Positions 26,473-36,479 of a stretch of 64,000 nucleotides of DNA are shown here, piece by piece. The notes under the pieces were generated by a model. It ran no database searches and was not told where the DNA came from. It was given only the letters and a program-made list of their open reading frames with translations. The stretch comes from Bifidobacterium [indicum] DSM 20214 = LMG 11587 (GTDB lineage: Bacteria; Actinomycetota; Actinomycetes; Actinomycetales; Bifidobacteriaceae). Numbering within the stretch: the stretch's first letter is position 1; each line of letters starts with the position of its first letter. Position numbers and translations under genes: made by a program. The stretch covers positions 682,001-746,000 of the forward strand of contig NZ_CP006018.1 in the NCBI RefSeq assembly GCF_000706765.1, given 5' to 3'.

Positions 26473-28836
26473 ATGGTCGCTATGGAAGGCAGCGTCTGCG
26501 GCAATGACGTGAGCGGCAAGGGGCCGTCTGAGCTGTCTTCCCGCGCCTTGGGGTGCGAGGTGAGCGACAATCCTCTCAATCCGCTGGCCCCCATCAGATG
26601 GATATGCCGGGCCCACCATCCCGACGAAGACCTCTCCATGCTCCAGAAGGCCTATGACCGTGCGGTCAGGCAACATGCCGACCAGAGGCGCAAATCGGGG
26701 GAGCCATACATCATCCACCCCCTTGCCGTGGCACAGATCCTGGCCGACCTGGGCATGGGGCCGACCGTGGTATCGGCGGGTCTCCTGCACGACACGGTCG
26801 AAGACACCGACTACACCCTTGACGAGTGTAGGGAGGAGTTCGGTGATACGGTGGCCGGTCTGGTCGATGGGGTCACCAAGATATCGAAGATGGACTACGG
26901 TGATTCGGCCCAGGCCGAGACCATCCGCAAGATGATCGTGGCCATGAGTCGGGATGTTCGGGTCCTGGTGGTCAAGCTGGCCGACAGGGTCCACAACGCC
27001 CGTACCTGGCGGTACGTGAAACCCTCATCGGCCCAGCGTAAGGCCCGTGAGACCCTGGATGTTTACGCCCCTCTGGCAAATCGGCTGGGTATGAACGCCA
27101 TCAAGACCGAGTTGGAGGAGCTCAGCTTCAAGACCCTCTACCCGAAGATCTACGACGAAATCGTGGTCCTCGTTTCCAGGCGGGCGGGGCAGCGTGAGGT
27201 CTATCTGCGGCAGATACTGGACGAAATCCATGAGGATCTGGACTCCCAGGGCATCGAAGCACAGGTGACCGGCCGCCCCAAGGATTACTTCAGCATCTAC
27301 CAGAAGATGATTGTGCGGGGGCATGACTTCGCGAACATCTATGACCTGGTCGGTGTCAGGATCATCGTCGATTCCATCCGAGACTGCTATGCGGCACTGG
27401 GCGCGGTCCATGCCCGTTGGTCGCCGGTTCCTGGCCGGTTCAAGGACTACATAGCCATGCCCAAGACCAACATGTACCAGTCCCTCCACACCACGGTGGT
27501 TGGCCCCGGGGGCAAGCCGGTCGAGATCCAGATACGGACCTGGGAGATGCATCGCAGGGCCGAGTTCGGCATCGCCGCCCACTGGAAGTACAAGGCGAAC
27601 GGGACAGCCGGCAGGCAACTCTCCCAACCCGACCAGTCGGATGTCAAGCGCGAAAAGGAAGAAGTCAGTGAGCTGTCACAGGAGGACAACCTCAAGTGGA
27701 TTCAGCAACTGGCGGACTGGACCAGCGAGACTCCCGATTCGGATGAGTTCCTGGGATCACTCAAGGACGATCTGGGATCTTCGGAGGTATACGTCTTCAC
27801 CCCCAAGGGGAAGATAATCTCCCTGCCTGCGGATTCGACCCCTGTCGACTTCGCCTATTCGGTCCATACCGAGGTCGGGCACCGGACCATGGGGGCCAGG
27901 GTCAACGGGCGCCTGGTACCTCTCGACACCAAGCTCCAGAACGGCGACACGGTCGAGATTCTGACCAGCAAGTCCGATACCAACGGGCCATCCAGGGATT
28001 GGCTCAGTTTCGCCAAGAGTCCCAGGGCACGCAGCAAGATTCGTCAGTGGTTCAGCAAGGAACGTCGATCCGAGACCATTGAAGAGGGCAAGGACGACCT
28101 GATCAGGGCCATGCGCAAGCGCAATCTGCCTGTCAACACCCTCCTGACTCCGGAGGCCATGGTCGGGGCGGCAGACGAGCTGAACTTCCCGAACGAGGAA
28201 GCCGTCTATGCCGCCATCGGTGACGGGCAGATATCCACGCAAAACGTCATTTCGCGACTGGTCCAGGATGCCGGCAGGTCCAACCTGGAAGAGGAGGTGG
28301 AGCAGGAGGCCATCCCCCTGGGCCAGGTGACCAAGACCACTCACACGGAGTCCTCCCAAGGCATTTCCGTCAAGGGCGTAGACGATGTCTGGGTGAAGCT
28401 GGCCCGTTGCTGCACCCCGGTACCGGGGGACAGGATTGTCGGATTCATCACCAAGAACCAGGGCGTTTCTGTTCACCGGGCCGACTGTCAGAATCTTCTG
28501 GACCTGAAGAGCAAGCAACCCGAACGTATCATCGAGGTGGCCTGGACCAGCAAACAGGGAACCTTCATGGTCCAGATTCAGGTCGAGGCCCTTGATCGGC
28601 CGCATCTGCTCTCAGACATCACACAGGTCCTCTCGGACCATGGCGTCAACATCCTGTCCGGCAGCCAGTCAACCGGTCGCGACCGGGTGGCCATCAGTCA
28701 GTTTGTATTCGAGATGGGCGACCCGCAGCATCTCAATACCCTCCTGGCAGCCGTCCGCAGGATTGACGGGGTCTTTGACGCATACCGTCTGACGGGCGCC
28801 AAGGATTCGGGTACCCCGCATATGCGCAGTTTTTAG
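26473..28836 (+). CDS. rel: Bifunctional (p)ppGpp synthetase/hydrolase RelA/SpoT (Rel)
   Basis: This 787-residue enzyme makes and degrades the alarmone (p)ppGpp during amino-acid starvation. The HD hydrolase domain has HDTVED near residue 102 and VKLADRVHNARTW, so hydrolase activity is expected. The synthetase domain has RPKDYFSIYQKM, GVRIIVDS and FKDYIAMPKTNMYQSLHTTV. The TGS domain begins VYVFTPKGKIISLP, and a C-terminal ACT domain ends the protein (WTSKQGTFMVQIQVEALDRPHLLSDITQVL). ATG 26473 follows TTGGAGG at good spacing. The rel-dut-DUF4193 arrangement is co-directional; a strong hairpin ends the unit. Confidence 0.96.
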   Translation: MVAMEGSVCGNDVSGKGPSELSSRALGCEVSDNPLNPLAPIRWICRAHHPDEDLSMLQKAYDRAVRQHADQRRKSGEPYIIHPLAVAQILADLGMGPTVVSAGLLHDTVEDTDYTLDECREEFGDTVAGLVDGVTKISKMDYGDSAQAETIRKMIVAMSRDVRVLVVKLADRVHNARTWRYVKPSSAQRKARETLDVYAPLANRLGMNAIKTELEELSFKTLYPKIYDEIVVLVSRRAGQREVYLRQILDEIHEDLDSQGIEAQVTGRPKDYFSIYQKMIVRGHDFANIYDLVGVRIIVDSIRDCYAALGAVHARWSPVPGRFKDYIAMPKTNMYQSLHTTVVGPGGKPVEIQIRTWEMHRRAEFGIAAHWKYKANGTAGRQLSQPDQSDVKREKEEVSELSQEDNLKWIQQLADWTSETPDSDEFLGSLKDDLGSSEVYVFTPKGKIISLPADSTPVDFAYSVHTEVGHRTMGARVNGRLVPLDTKLQNGDTVEILTSKSDTNGPSRDWLSFAKSPRARSKIRQWFSKERRSETIEEGKDDLIRAMRKRNLPVNTLLTPEAMVGAADELNFPNEEAVYAAIGDGQISTQNVISRLVQDAGRSNLEEEVEQEAIPLGQVTKTTHTESSQGISVKGVDDVWVKLARCCTPVPGDRIVGFITKNQGVSVHRADCQNLLDLKSKQPERIIEVAWTSKQGTFMVQIQVEALDRPHLLSDITQVLSDHGVNILSGSQSTGRDRVAISQFVFEMGDPQHLNTLLAAVRRIDGVFDAYRLTGAKDSGTPHMRSF

Positions 28837-28850
28837 AACAGGACATAAGT

Positions 28851-28887
28851 GAAGGGGGTCCGCACCTTACCGGTGCGGACCCCCTTC
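28851..28887. terminator. Bidirectional terminator between rel and the DUF349 gene
   Basis: A perfect 16-base-pair stem (28851-28866 with 28872-28887) closes a 5-base loop. It lies between two convergent genes and can serve both, although T runs are short. Confidence 0.8.
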
Positions 28888-28922
28888 TAGGTTTGCCCTG
28901 AATCACGGGCGAGGAGAGCCGA

Positions 28923-30497
28923 TTACTTGACTGCGCTCAGCCACTGTTCCTTGGTGGCCTTCTCGGTCTCCAATTGACGCTTCTTATCCGGGTCGGTCTC
29001 GGCGGCGATCTGCTGGTTGAGCTCTTCCAGCTGGGCCCTGAGCTGCCCCTCGAAACTGGATACGCGTGCATCGGTTTCGGGGTCGGACTGGTTCCAAGCG
29101 GCATCTTCCACGGACTTGATCTCCCTGTCCACCGCATCCATCCGGCCCTCGATGCGTCGGACGTCATCGCGGGGGACATATCCGATCTGGTCCCATTCCT
29201 CCTGGATGGAGGCCAGGGCCTGGCGGGCCTGCTTGGCGGCCTTGACATCCTTGACGGGCAGCAGGGCCTCCGCCTTGGTCAGAAGGGCTTCCTTTTTGGC
29301 CAGGTTGTCCTTTTCGTCGACGGAGGTCTTGTCGCGGTCGGCCTGCCTGGCGTTGAAGAAGACGTCGGCGGCCTGTCGGAAGCGAGCCCAGAGCTGGTCG
29401 TCATCCTGACGGCCTGCACGCCCAGCCTGCTTCCATCGGTCCATGAGCTCATTGAACTCATGGGAGGTGGCGCCCCAATCGGTCGAATCCTTGATCTTAT
29501 CGGCCTGGGCGATGATCTCTTCCTTGATGCGCTTGGCGTCGGAACGCTGGGCATCACGCTGCTGGGCCCACTTACGGCGTGCCTGATTGAATGTGGTCCG
29601 GGCTGAGGAGAAACGCTTCCAGAGGACATCCGCTTCGGCCTTATCGATGCGGATGGCGGTGCGCTGGTGGTTTTGCCACTGCTCGAAGAGGGAGCGGAAC
29701 TTGTCGGCCGTGGAACGCCAGTTGGTCGATTCATCCAGGGAATTGGCCAGTTCCTCGGCCTTCTGAACGATGACTGTGCGCTCTTCGATGGCCTTGGCCA
29801 TGGCGGCCTTTCGGGCCTCGGCCAGTTCCTCCTTCTTCGCCTGGCCCTGCTTGGTCAGGTCGTCAAGACGGGACCGGAGGGAGGCGATGTCGCCGACGAC
29901 CTCAGGCTCCTTGATTTCCTCACCCAGGCTCTTGACCGACTCGTCAATCTCGTGAGGCTTGATCTTGGTGGTCTTGAGCCGGGCTGCGAAGAGGTCAAGC
30001 TTCTCCCTGATGTCCAGGAAGCGGCGAGCATAGAGGTTCAGCGCCTCATCCTTGGTGGCGTTCGGGAACTGGCCTACCTGGCGTTCTGTTTCACCCTCTT
30101 TGACGAACACATTGCCTTCGTCGTCCACCCGGCCGAAACTCTCGGCCTCTTTGATGTCCTTATCGGAGTATGTGGGTGTGCCGGGAGCGGGGGCCACCTG
30201 CGGGGTCTTCTTCGCAAAAGCAGCCGGTGTGGGGGCAGGACCTTCGGGTTTGCCCGGAGCGGGTACGGGCTTTCCGGCGGAGGCGGGTGCGGCTTCCGCA
30301 ACAGGGGAAACCGGTGCTGCCGGTGCTTCGGGTGTTACCTCAGGCTCGGAGGGTGTCGGAGCTTCGGCTGTGGCAGTGGGCTCGGTGCCGACCTGGGGGG
30401 TGACGGCGGTTGCGTTGCCGCCCACCGCATTGTCTGTGCGCTGCTCCCCCTCGGGCATCTGGGTGTTCTCGGGTGTGGTGGCAGTCTCATCGGCCAT
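28923..30497 (-). CDS. DUF349 domain protein
   Basis: This 524-residue protein has an N-terminal low-complexity arm (about 110 residues, Ala/Pro/Thr/Glu-rich) and then a helical, charged region made of repeated DUF349 units: W-x5-F-R-SLFEQWQ (about residue 257), WGATSHEFNELMDRWKQAGRAG (about 346) and a third around DVKAAKQARQALASIQEEWDQIGYVP (about 430). DUF349 proteins are rich in coiled-coil helices; no catalytic residues are evident and the function is unknown. ATG 30497 is preceded by AAAGGAGC. The gene is monocistronic and divergent from hisS. Confidence 0.82.
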   Translation of the reverse strand: MADETATTPENTQMPEGEQRTDNAVGGNATAVTPQVGTEPTATAEAPTPSEPEVTPEAPAAPVSPVAEAAPASAGKPVPAPGKPEGPAPTPAAFAKKTPQVAPAPGTPTYSDKDIKEAESFGRVDDEGNVFVKEGETERQVGQFPNATKDEALNLYARRFLDIREKLDLFAARLKTTKIKPHEIDESVKSLGEEIKEPEVVGDIASLRSRLDDLTKQGQAKKEELAEARKAAMAKAIEERTVIVQKAEELANSLDESTNWRSTADKFRSLFEQWQNHQRTAIRIDKAEADVLWKRFSSARTTFNQARRKWAQQRDAQRSDAKRIKEEIIAQADKIKDSTDWGATSHEFNELMDRWKQAGRAGRQDDDQLWARFRQAADVFFNARQADRDKTSVDEKDNLAKKEALLTKAEALLPVKDVKAAKQARQALASIQEEWDQIGYVPRDDVRRIEGRMDAVDREIKSVEDAAWNQSDPETDARVSSFEGQLRAQLEELNQQIAAETDPDKKRQLETEKATKEQWLSAVK

Positions 30498-30567
30498 GGC
30501 CAGCTCCTTTAAGCTTGTGTGTTGGAGAGATCGCAGAATACGACGGTGCGTTTTCCTTGATTTCTTC

Positions 30568-30573
30568 TATTAT
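30568..30573 (+). promoter_or_regulatory. Putative -10 element of a leaderless hisS promoter
   Basis: TATTAT ends 8 bases before the hisS ATG and no Shine-Dalgarno lies between, so transcription should begin at or within two bases of the start codon. No good -35 is visible 16-18 bases upstream. Confidence 0.45.
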
Positions 30574-30581
30574 AGGTTCTT

Positions 30582-31967
30582 ATGGCAAAAGGCGCATCAT
30601 TATCAGGATTTCCGGAATGGCTGCCCTCCCAGCGGGTGGTTGAGCAGCGGGTCATCGATACTCTCCGCAGGGTTTTTGAGCTCAACGGGTATATAGGCAT
30701 AGAGACCAGGGCCGTGGAGCAGGGCGCCAGTCTGCTCAAAAAGGGTGAGACCAGCAAGGAGATCTATCTCCTTTCCAGGCTTCAGGATCTGGGCCAGGAA
30801 AAGGACGTGCCGGTCGAGAACCGCCTCGGACTCCATTTTGATCTGACCGTGCCCCTGAGTCGGTACGTGGTCGAGAACAGCGGGCAGCTGGTCTTCCCCT
30901 TCAAGCGTTGGCAGATTCAGAAGGTCTGGAGGGGGGAGAGGCCCCAGGAAGGCCGGTTCCGCGAGTTTGTCCAGGCGGATGTGGATGTGGTGGGCAATGG
31001 TGATCTTCCCGACCACTACGAGGTAGAGGTGCCGCTTGTCATGCTCAGCGCCTTGGAGGAGCTTCGCGCGTTCGGCCTGCCCAAACCCACGGTCCATGCC
31101 AACAACCGTAAGCTGTCCGAAGGGTTCTATCGGGGCATTGGGCTGACCGACATCGAGGGTGTGCTTCGCGAGATCGACAAGCTGGACAAGGTCGGGGCGG
31201 ACGAGGTTGCCGACCTCCTGGTATCCGAGTGCGGTGCCGACCGGGAACAGGCCCGCGCCTGCCTGGATCTGGCCGAGTTGACCGCCCGGAACGGCGACCA
31301 GCTGCGCGAGCGGTTCGAGGACCTGGCCGACAGGGTAGGCATCGATAAGGGATCGGACTCCTATGCGTTGGCCATGGAGGGACTGGGAACCCTGGCCATG
31401 ATCATTGACGAGGCCGATAGGATCAGACCCGGCGCGGTCATCGCGGATCTGAAGATCGCCCGCGGCCTGGACTACTACACCGGGTCCGTATATGAGACCT
31501 TCCTTGAGGGGGCCGAGTCCCTTGGTTCCGTTTGCTCCGGCGGTCGCTACGACAACCTTGCCTCCCAGGGCAAGAAGACCTATCCGGGTGTGGGCCTGTC
31601 CATCGGGCTCTCCCGACTCCTGTCGTACCTGCTGGCCCATGGGGCCCAGGCCTCGCGCGTCTCCCCGGCATCGGTCATGGTGGCCGTCTGGAACGAGGAT
31701 GACCGCCCCGCCAGCAACCACATCGCCCAGGACCTCCGGGCCAGGGGAATAGCGGCGGATGTGGCACCGACAGCCGCCAAGATAGGCAAGCAGATCCGGT
31801 ACGCCGACCATCTGGGTATCCCCTATGTCTGGTTCCCGGCCCAGGAAGACGGGGAAGAGGGCGACCAGGTCAAGAACATCATCACAGGAGATCAGGAACC
31901 TGCTGATTTGCTGTCTTGGACGCCGGATAGCGTATATGCCCGGCAGACAGTGGAATTCAAGGCCTGA
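30582..31967 (+). CDS. hisS: Histidyl-tRNA synthetase
   Basis: This 461-residue class II synthetase charges tRNA-His. Motif 2 is seen as [32 protein letters not shown], the histidine-binding signature as [12 protein letters not shown] (about residue 294), and motif 3 as [14 protein letters not shown]. The [10 protein letters not shown] block and the C-terminal anticodon domain are typical. The start gives the expected MAKG...GFPEW lead of actinobacterial HisRS. aspS follows 38 bases downstream; hisS-aspS pairing is common in Gram-positive bacteria and indicates an operon. Confidence 0.96.
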   Translation: MAKGASLSGFPEWLPSQRVVEQRVIDTLRRVFELNGYIGIETRAVEQGASLLKKGETSKEIYLLSRLQDLGQEKDVPVENRLGLHFDLTVPLSRYVVENSGQLVFPFKRWQIQKVWRGERPQEGRFREFVQADVDVVGNGDLPDHYEVEVPLVMLSALEELRAFGLPKPTVHANNRKLSEGFYRGIGLTDIEGVLREIDKLDKVGADEVADLLVSECGADREQARACLDLAELTARNGDQLRERFEDLADRVGIDKGSDSYALAMEGLGTLAMIIDEADRIRPGAVIADLKIARGLDYYTGSVYETFLEGAESLGSVCSGGRYDNLASQGKKTYPGVGLSIGLSRLLSYLLAHGAQASRVSPASVMVAVWNEDDRPASNHIAQDLRARGIAADVAPTAAKIGKQIRYADHLGIPYVWFPAQEDGEEGDQVKNIITGDQEPADLLSWTPDSVYARQTVEFKA

Positions 31968-32005
31968 CACAGGGACAGGCGAGCACAATGGAGGAACGAG
32001 GAAGC

Positions 32006-33811
32006 ATGGGCCGTTCGGCTTACAGAACCAGCTACGCCACGGAGGTCACCGAGGCCAGGATCGGAGAAGAGGTTACGGTCGCCGGTTGGGTGGATCGTCG
32101 TCGAGATCATGGCGGTGTGGCCTTCATCGATCTGAGGGACCGCTCAGGTCTGGTCCAGGTCGTCATCTACGACGAAGAGGTCGCCCGTCCCCTTCGGAGC
32201 GAGTTCGTCGTCCAGGTCAGGGGAATGGTGCGGGCCAGGCCCGAGGGCAACGACAACGACCATCTCACCACCGGTCATGTCGAGATCGTGGCCGATGCCA
32301 TCACGGTGCTTTCCAAGTCCGATGCCCTGCCCTTCCAGGTCTCCACGGCCCTGGAGAACGAGTCCGAGAACAAGCTTCCCGGTGAGGATGTCCGCCTCAG
32401 GTACCGCTATCTGGACCTGCGCAGGCCCTCCATGCAGCAGGCGATTCGACTCAGGGCCAAGATGAACAAGGCCGCCCGTGCCGCCTTGGATGATATGGAC
32501 TTCTGCGAAATCGAGACACCCACCCTGATCAAGTCCACTCCTGAGGGTGCCCGTGACTTCCTGGTGCCGGCCCGCCTGTCTCCCGGTTCCTGGTATGCCC
32601 TGCCGCAGTCCCCCCAGCTCCTGAAGCAGTTGCTGATGGTCGGCGGGTTCGAGCGGTACTACCAGATAGCCCGTTGCTACCGTGACGAGGACTTCCGAGC
32701 CGATCGCCAGCCTGAGTTCACCCAGCTTGATATCGAGATGAGCTTCGCCTCGCAAGAGGATGTCATGGCCATGGCCGAGCAGGTCATCGCGTCCGTCTGG
32801 AAGGCAGCAGGCTTTGAGGTCAAGCTCCCCATCCAGCGCATCTCCTGGCATGATGCCATGGATAAGTATGGCTCCGACAAGCCTGACCTGCGTTTTGGCA
32901 ACCAGATTGTCGAGTTGACCGATTACTTCAAGGACACCCCCTTCCGGGTGTTCCAGGCCCCTTACGTTGGTGCCGTGGTCTACAAGGGCGCCGCCGACCT
33001 GCCCCGCCGTCAATTCGACGCATGGCAGGAGTGGGCCCGACAGCGTGGGGCCAAGGGCCTGGCATACGTCCAGTTCTCCGAAGACGGTGTTCTCAAGGGG
33101 CCTGTGGCCAAGAACCTGTCGGACCAGGAGCGTGAAGGGCTCAAGGAGGCCGTCCATGCCGAGAATGGGGATGCCGTCTTCTTTGCCGCCGGTCAGCGTG
33201 AGGTGTCCCAGACCCTCCTGGGTGCCGCCAGGGTCGAGATAGCCCGTCGTCAGGGGCTGTTGAAGCCTGATGAGTTCGCCCTTGCCTGGGTTGTCGACTT
33301 CCCGCTCTTCAAGCCAACGGATGACCCGGAGGACGACGATGTGGCAGTGGGGCACTCCAAGTGGACCTCCATGCACCATCCCTTCACCATGCCTTCGGCA
33401 GACTGGATTGACGGGTTCGACCAGGATCCCGAGCATGCCATGAGTGATTCCTACGACATCGTCTGCAACGGCGAGGAGATAGGCGGCGGTTCCGTCCGTA
33501 TCCACCGTGATGACATCCAGGACAGGGTCCTGAACGTGCTGGGCATCGACAAGGAAGAGGCCCAGGAGAAGTTCGGATTCCTGCTTGAGGCCTTCAAGTA
33601 TGGTGCACCGCCCCACGCGGGCATCGCCTTCGGGTGGGATCGGGCTGCGCAGATTCTGTCCGGGGCCGATTCAATCCGCGATGTCATCGCATTCCCCAAG
33701 TCCGGTGGCGGACAGGATCCGATGACCGGTGCCCCGGCTCCCATCTCCGATGACCAGCGTGCCGAGACCGGCGTCGATTACGACCCTGATGCAGAGGACG
33801 AGACCGACTGA
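32006..33811 (+). CDS. aspS: Aspartyl-tRNA synthetase
   Basis: This 601-residue class II synthetase of the bacterial type charges tRNA-Asp. An OB-fold anticodon domain ([31 protein letters not shown]) is followed by the catalytic core ([28 protein letters not shown], motif 2 [29 protein letters not shown]), a GAD insertion domain and motif 3 ([13 protein letters not shown]). I chose ATG 32006, which gives MGRSAYRT in line with relatives I remember and has GAGGAA before it; ATG 31988 is the alternative. A terminator lies 16 bases after the stop. Confidence 0.95.
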   Translation: MGRSAYRTSYATEVTEARIGEEVTVAGWVDRRRDHGGVAFIDLRDRSGLVQVVIYDEEVARPLRSEFVVQVRGMVRARPEGNDNDHLTTGHVEIVADAITVLSKSDALPFQVSTALENESENKLPGEDVRLRYRYLDLRRPSMQQAIRLRAKMNKAARAALDDMDFCEIETPTLIKSTPEGARDFLVPARLSPGSWYALPQSPQLLKQLLMVGGFERYYQIARCYRDEDFRADRQPEFTQLDIEMSFASQEDVMAMAEQVIASVWKAAGFEVKLPIQRISWHDAMDKYGSDKPDLRFGNQIVELTDYFKDTPFRVFQAPYVGAVVYKGAADLPRRQFDAWQEWARQRGAKGLAYVQFSEDGVLKGPVAKNLSDQEREGLKEAVHAENGDAVFFAAGQREVSQTLLGAARVEIARRQGLLKPDEFALAWVVDFPLFKPTDDPEDDDVAVGHSKWTSMHHPFTMPSADWIDGFDQDPEHAMSDSYDIVCNGEEIGGGSVRIHRDDIQDRVLNVLGIDKEEAQEKFGFLLEAFKYGAPPHAGIAFGWDRAAQILSGADSIRDVIAFPKSGGGQDPMTGAPAPISDDQRAETGVDYDPDAEDETD

Positions 33812-33827
33812 CGGTCGATTTCGTGCA

Positions 33828-33858
33828 GGGGAGGGGCCATCTGTTTCGGCCCCTCCCC
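33828..33858 (+). terminator. Rho-independent terminator after aspS
   Basis: GGGGAGGGGCC (33828-33838) pairs perfectly with GGCCCCTCCCC (33848-33858) over a 9-base loop; a short T-rich stretch (TTGCTTTTC) follows. Confidence 0.75.
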
Positions 33859-34047
33859 ATTGCTTTTCAGGGTGCTGGGTTATCCTTCCCGCTGATTCCC
33901 ATGTTTCATTCGCATCACCTCCTGAAATACACGGTCCTGCTCAATATGCGAGACTGGTTTTCCCGTTTCCCTTTTTGCTATTCAGCGGTTTTCCAAGGAT
34001 TATCCGATTCGGCACCATCAACGCCTATCTGGAACCGACCTCGTTTC

Positions 34048-34075
34048 TTGCCTCCTAACAAACCTTGACTACACT
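34048..34075 (+). promoter_or_regulatory. Putative leaderless promoter of gluABCD
   Basis: TTGCCT (34048-34053) and TACACT (34070-34075) are 16 bases apart, and the -10 ends 7 bases before the gluA ATG at 34083. No Shine-Dalgarno is present. I see nothing else in the 33859-34047 stretch, which is AT-richer than average. Confidence 0.5.
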
Positions 34076-34082
34076 GCCGTTT

Positions 34083-34898
34083 ATGAGTGAAACCGAGACA
34101 AGAACAGCGCCTACCGCGGAAAGCCATGCCGGTAATGGCGTCTCAGCAGCCATGACAGCCACCAAGCCTTTGGTGGAACTGTCCCACGTTGAAAAGCACT
34201 TCGGGTCCCTGCATGTCCTCAAGGACATCAACCTGAAGGTCAACACCGGGGAGGTCCTGGTGGTGGTCGGTCCGTCCGGTTCCGGCAAGTCGACCATGTG
34301 CCGGACCATCAACAGGCTGGAGTCCATCGATTCCGGTGTCATCAGGATAGACGGCGAACCCCTGCCGCAGGAAGGTAGGGACCTGGCCAATCTGAGGGCC
34401 GAGGTGGGTATGGTCTTCCAGTCCTTCAACCTGTTCGCCAACAAGACCATCCTGGAGAACATGACCCTGGCGCCGATCAAGGTGCGCCATATGGAGAGGA
34501 AGGACGCCGAGGACCTGGCTATGGATCTCCTGGCCAGGGTCGGAGTGGAATCCCAGGCATCCAAGATGCCCTCCCAGCTGTCCGGCGGTCAGCAACAGCG
34601 GGTGGCCATTGCGCGTGCCCTGGCCATGAAGCCCAAGATCATGCTCTTTGATGAGCCCACCTCGGCCCTTGATCCTGAAATGGTGAACGAGGTGCTTGAT
34701 GTTATGACCCAGCTGGCCCAGGAGGGGATGACCATGATCTGCGTCACCCACGAAATGGGATTCGCCCGCAGGGCAGCCAATCGAATCGTCTTCATGGCCG
34801 ATGGTCGCATCCTCGAAGAGGACACCCCCGATGGCTTCTTCGACCACCCCAAGACCAAGCGCGCCCAGGACTTCCTCTCCAAGATACTCACCCACTGA
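34083..34898 (+). CDS. gluA: Amino-acid ABC transporter ATP-binding protein (GluA-like)
   Basis: This 271-residue ATPase of a polar amino-acid importer has Walker [10 protein letters not shown] (about residue 65), a Q-loop in FQSFNLF, the signature LSGGQQQRV, Walker [15 protein letters not shown] and the switch His in [11 protein letters not shown]. It begins a four-gene unit (gluA-B-C-D) in the order known for the glutamate uptake system of Corynebacterium, so glutamate or glutamine is the likely substrate. ATG 34083 has no ribosome-binding site but a promoter -10 ends 7 bases before it; an in-frame ATG at 34152 would shorten the N-terminus to the conserved core. Confidence 0.88.
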   Translation: MSETETRTAPTAESHAGNGVSAAMTATKPLVELSHVEKHFGSLHVLKDINLKVNTGEVLVVVGPSGSGKSTMCRTINRLESIDSGVIRIDGEPLPQEGRDLANLRAEVGMVFQSFNLFANKTILENMTLAPIKVRHMERKDAEDLAMDLLARVGVESQASKMPSQLSGGQQQRVAIARALAMKPKIMLFDEPTSALDPEMVNEVLDVMTQLAQEGMTMICVTHEMGFARRAANRIVFMADGRILEEDTPDGFFDHPKTKRAQDFLSKILTH

Positions 34899-34942
34899 GT
34901 CGAGTGAAGGCAAGACTTGAACAGTCATAGAAAGAACATGGA

Positions 34943-35794
34943 ATGAAAGACAACATGCAAGGGATGGTGGTCCATGCCAGGCGGTTCTTACGCAACCTGA
35001 CAGCGGCCCTGTGCGCCATGGCTTGTCTCTTCTCCCTGGCGGCCTGCGGGTCGGACAAGGGGGCCGGCAAGATTCGCATCGGAATCAAATTCGACCAGCC
35101 TGGAATGGGATTCAAGAAGTCCGGAACCTACGTGGGTTTCGACGTTGATGTGGCGACATACATAGCCAACAAGCTGGGGTATTCGGAAGACGACATCGTC
35201 TGGAAGGAGGCCCCTTCCAAGCAACGTGAGGCCATGCTTCAGAACGGTGACGTGGACATGATTCTGGCCACATACTCCATCACCGATGAACGAAAGAAGG
35301 CGGTCAGTTTTGCCGGGCCGTACATTGTGGCCGGGCAGGACCTCATGGTCAGGACGGATGACCACCAGATCAACGGGCCGGAGGACCTGAACGGCAAGCG
35401 CCTCTGCTCGGTGACCGGCTCTACGTCGGCCGTCACCGTCAAGCAGAAGTTCGCCAGCGAGGTCCAGCTCATGGAGCAGCCCGGATACGCCGAGTGCGCC
35501 ACCGCGCTGTTTTCGGGGATTGTCGATGCCGTTACCACGGACGATATCATCCTGGCGGGCCTGGCCTCAGCCTCCCGCGGGCGGCTCAGACTGGTCGGCA
35601 AGCCCTTCACCGAGGAGCGTTACGGGGTGGGCATCAAGAAAGGCGACAAGGAACTGGCAAAGAAGATCAACGCCGCTCTGGTGGATATGGAGGCCAACGG
35701 CTCCTGGCAGCGCGCCCTCGACAACAACACCAGGGGCACCCGTTACAAGCCCAATCCCCAGTTCAATCCGCCCAAGCCTCAGGAAGGGGAGTGA
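34943..35794 (+). CDS. gluB: Amino-acid ABC transporter substrate-binding lipoprotein (GluB-like)
   Basis: This 283-residue extracellular binding protein has a lipoprotein signal with an Arg-rich n-region, a hydrophobic core and the lipobox L-A-A-C at residues 32-35. The mature part is a periplasmic-binding-protein type 2 fold, with IRIGIKFDQPGMGFK, YVGFDVDVATYIANKLGY, MILATYSITDERKKAVSFAGPYI and a GKRLCSVTGSTSA block typical of glutamate-binding members. It follows gluA by 44 bases and precedes gluC by 2. The initiation codon is ATG 34943; ATG 34964 is a possible alternative that would still leave a full signal peptide. Confidence 0.87.
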   Translation: MKDNMQGMVVHARRFLRNLTAALCAMACLFSLAACGSDKGAGKIRIGIKFDQPGMGFKKSGTYVGFDVDVATYIANKLGYSEDDIVWKEAPSKQREAMLQNGDVDMILATYSITDERKKAVSFAGPYIVAGQDLMVRTDDHQINGPEDLNGKRLCSVTGSTSAVTVKQKFASEVQLMEQPGYAECATALFSGIVDAVTTDDIILAGLASASRGRLRLVGKPFTEERYGVGIKKGDKELAKKINAALVDMEANGSWQRALDNNTRGTRYKPNPQFNPPKPQEGE

Positions 35795-35796
35795 TC

Positions 35797-36474
35797 ATGG
35801 GTTCCGTGCTTCAGCTATTCTCCGAGTACAACATACCGGGCGCCTTCTGGGTCAATATCCAGTTGACGCTTTGGGCTGCCCTCTTCTCGCTCATTCTGGG
35901 TGTGCTCCTGGTGGTCATGCGCATCTCGCCGATCTCCTCAATGAGGATCTTCAGCAAGGCCTATGTGGAGTTCTTCCAGAACATGCCCCTGACCATCATC
36001 ATGGTCTTCATGGTCCTGGGTGCCTTTGCCCAGCTCAAGTTGAGTTTCTCGGACGTCTTTTCCGTGAACTTCTTCTGGCTGGCCGTGGTCGGACTGTCCT
36101 TCTACACAGCAGCCTTCGTCTGCGAGTCCCTGCGGTCCGGCATCAACACGGTTCCCCTGGGTCAGGCGGAAGCAGCCAGAGCCCTTGGTCTGAGCTTCGT
36201 GCAGTCGGCCTCTGAGATCATCCTGCCCCAGGCCTTCCGAGGATCGGTTGCGCCTCTGGGGAACACCTTCATCGCCCTCCTGAAGAACTCCACGGTGGCT
36301 GCAGCCGCGTCGGTGGCTTCGGAGAGCTCCTCCCTGATGAGCGAGATGATTGAGTACCATGCCAATTCCATCGTGGCGATCTTCCTGATATTCGCCATGG
36401 GATACGTTGTTCTGATTCTGCCCATCGGGGCCCTGACCACCTTCCTGTCCAACAAGCTAGCCGTGAGGAGGTGA
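35797..36474 (+). CDS. gluC: Amino-acid ABC transporter permease (GluC-like)
   Basis: This 225-residue inner-membrane permease of the polar amino-acid family has about five transmembrane segments. The coupling EAA-type loop is EAARALGLSFVQSASEIILPQAFRGSVAPLGN (about residues 128-160). An N-terminal FFQNMPL segment stands where the family usually has FRGTPL-type sequence. AGGAAGGGGA precedes the ATG, which is 2 bases after the gluB stop, and the stop codon lies within the gluD ribosome-binding site region. It should form a heterodimer with GluD over the GluA ATPase. Confidence 0.88.
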   Translation: MGSVLQLFSEYNIPGAFWVNIQLTLWAALFSLILGVLLVVMRISPISSMRIFSKAYVEFFQNMPLTIIMVFMVLGAFAQLKLSFSDVFSVNFFWLAVVGLSFYTAAFVCESLRSGINTVPLGQAEAARALGLSFVQSASEIILPQAFRGSVAPLGNTFIALLKNSTVAAAASVASESSSLMSEMIEYHANSIVAIFLIFAMGYVVLILPIGALTTFLSNKLAVRR

Positions 36475-36479
36475 ACGGG

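Noticed and set aside
30603-31988. 461-codon minus-strand frame opposite hisS
   Set aside because: Shadow of hisS; the same length is coincidental and no motif is present.
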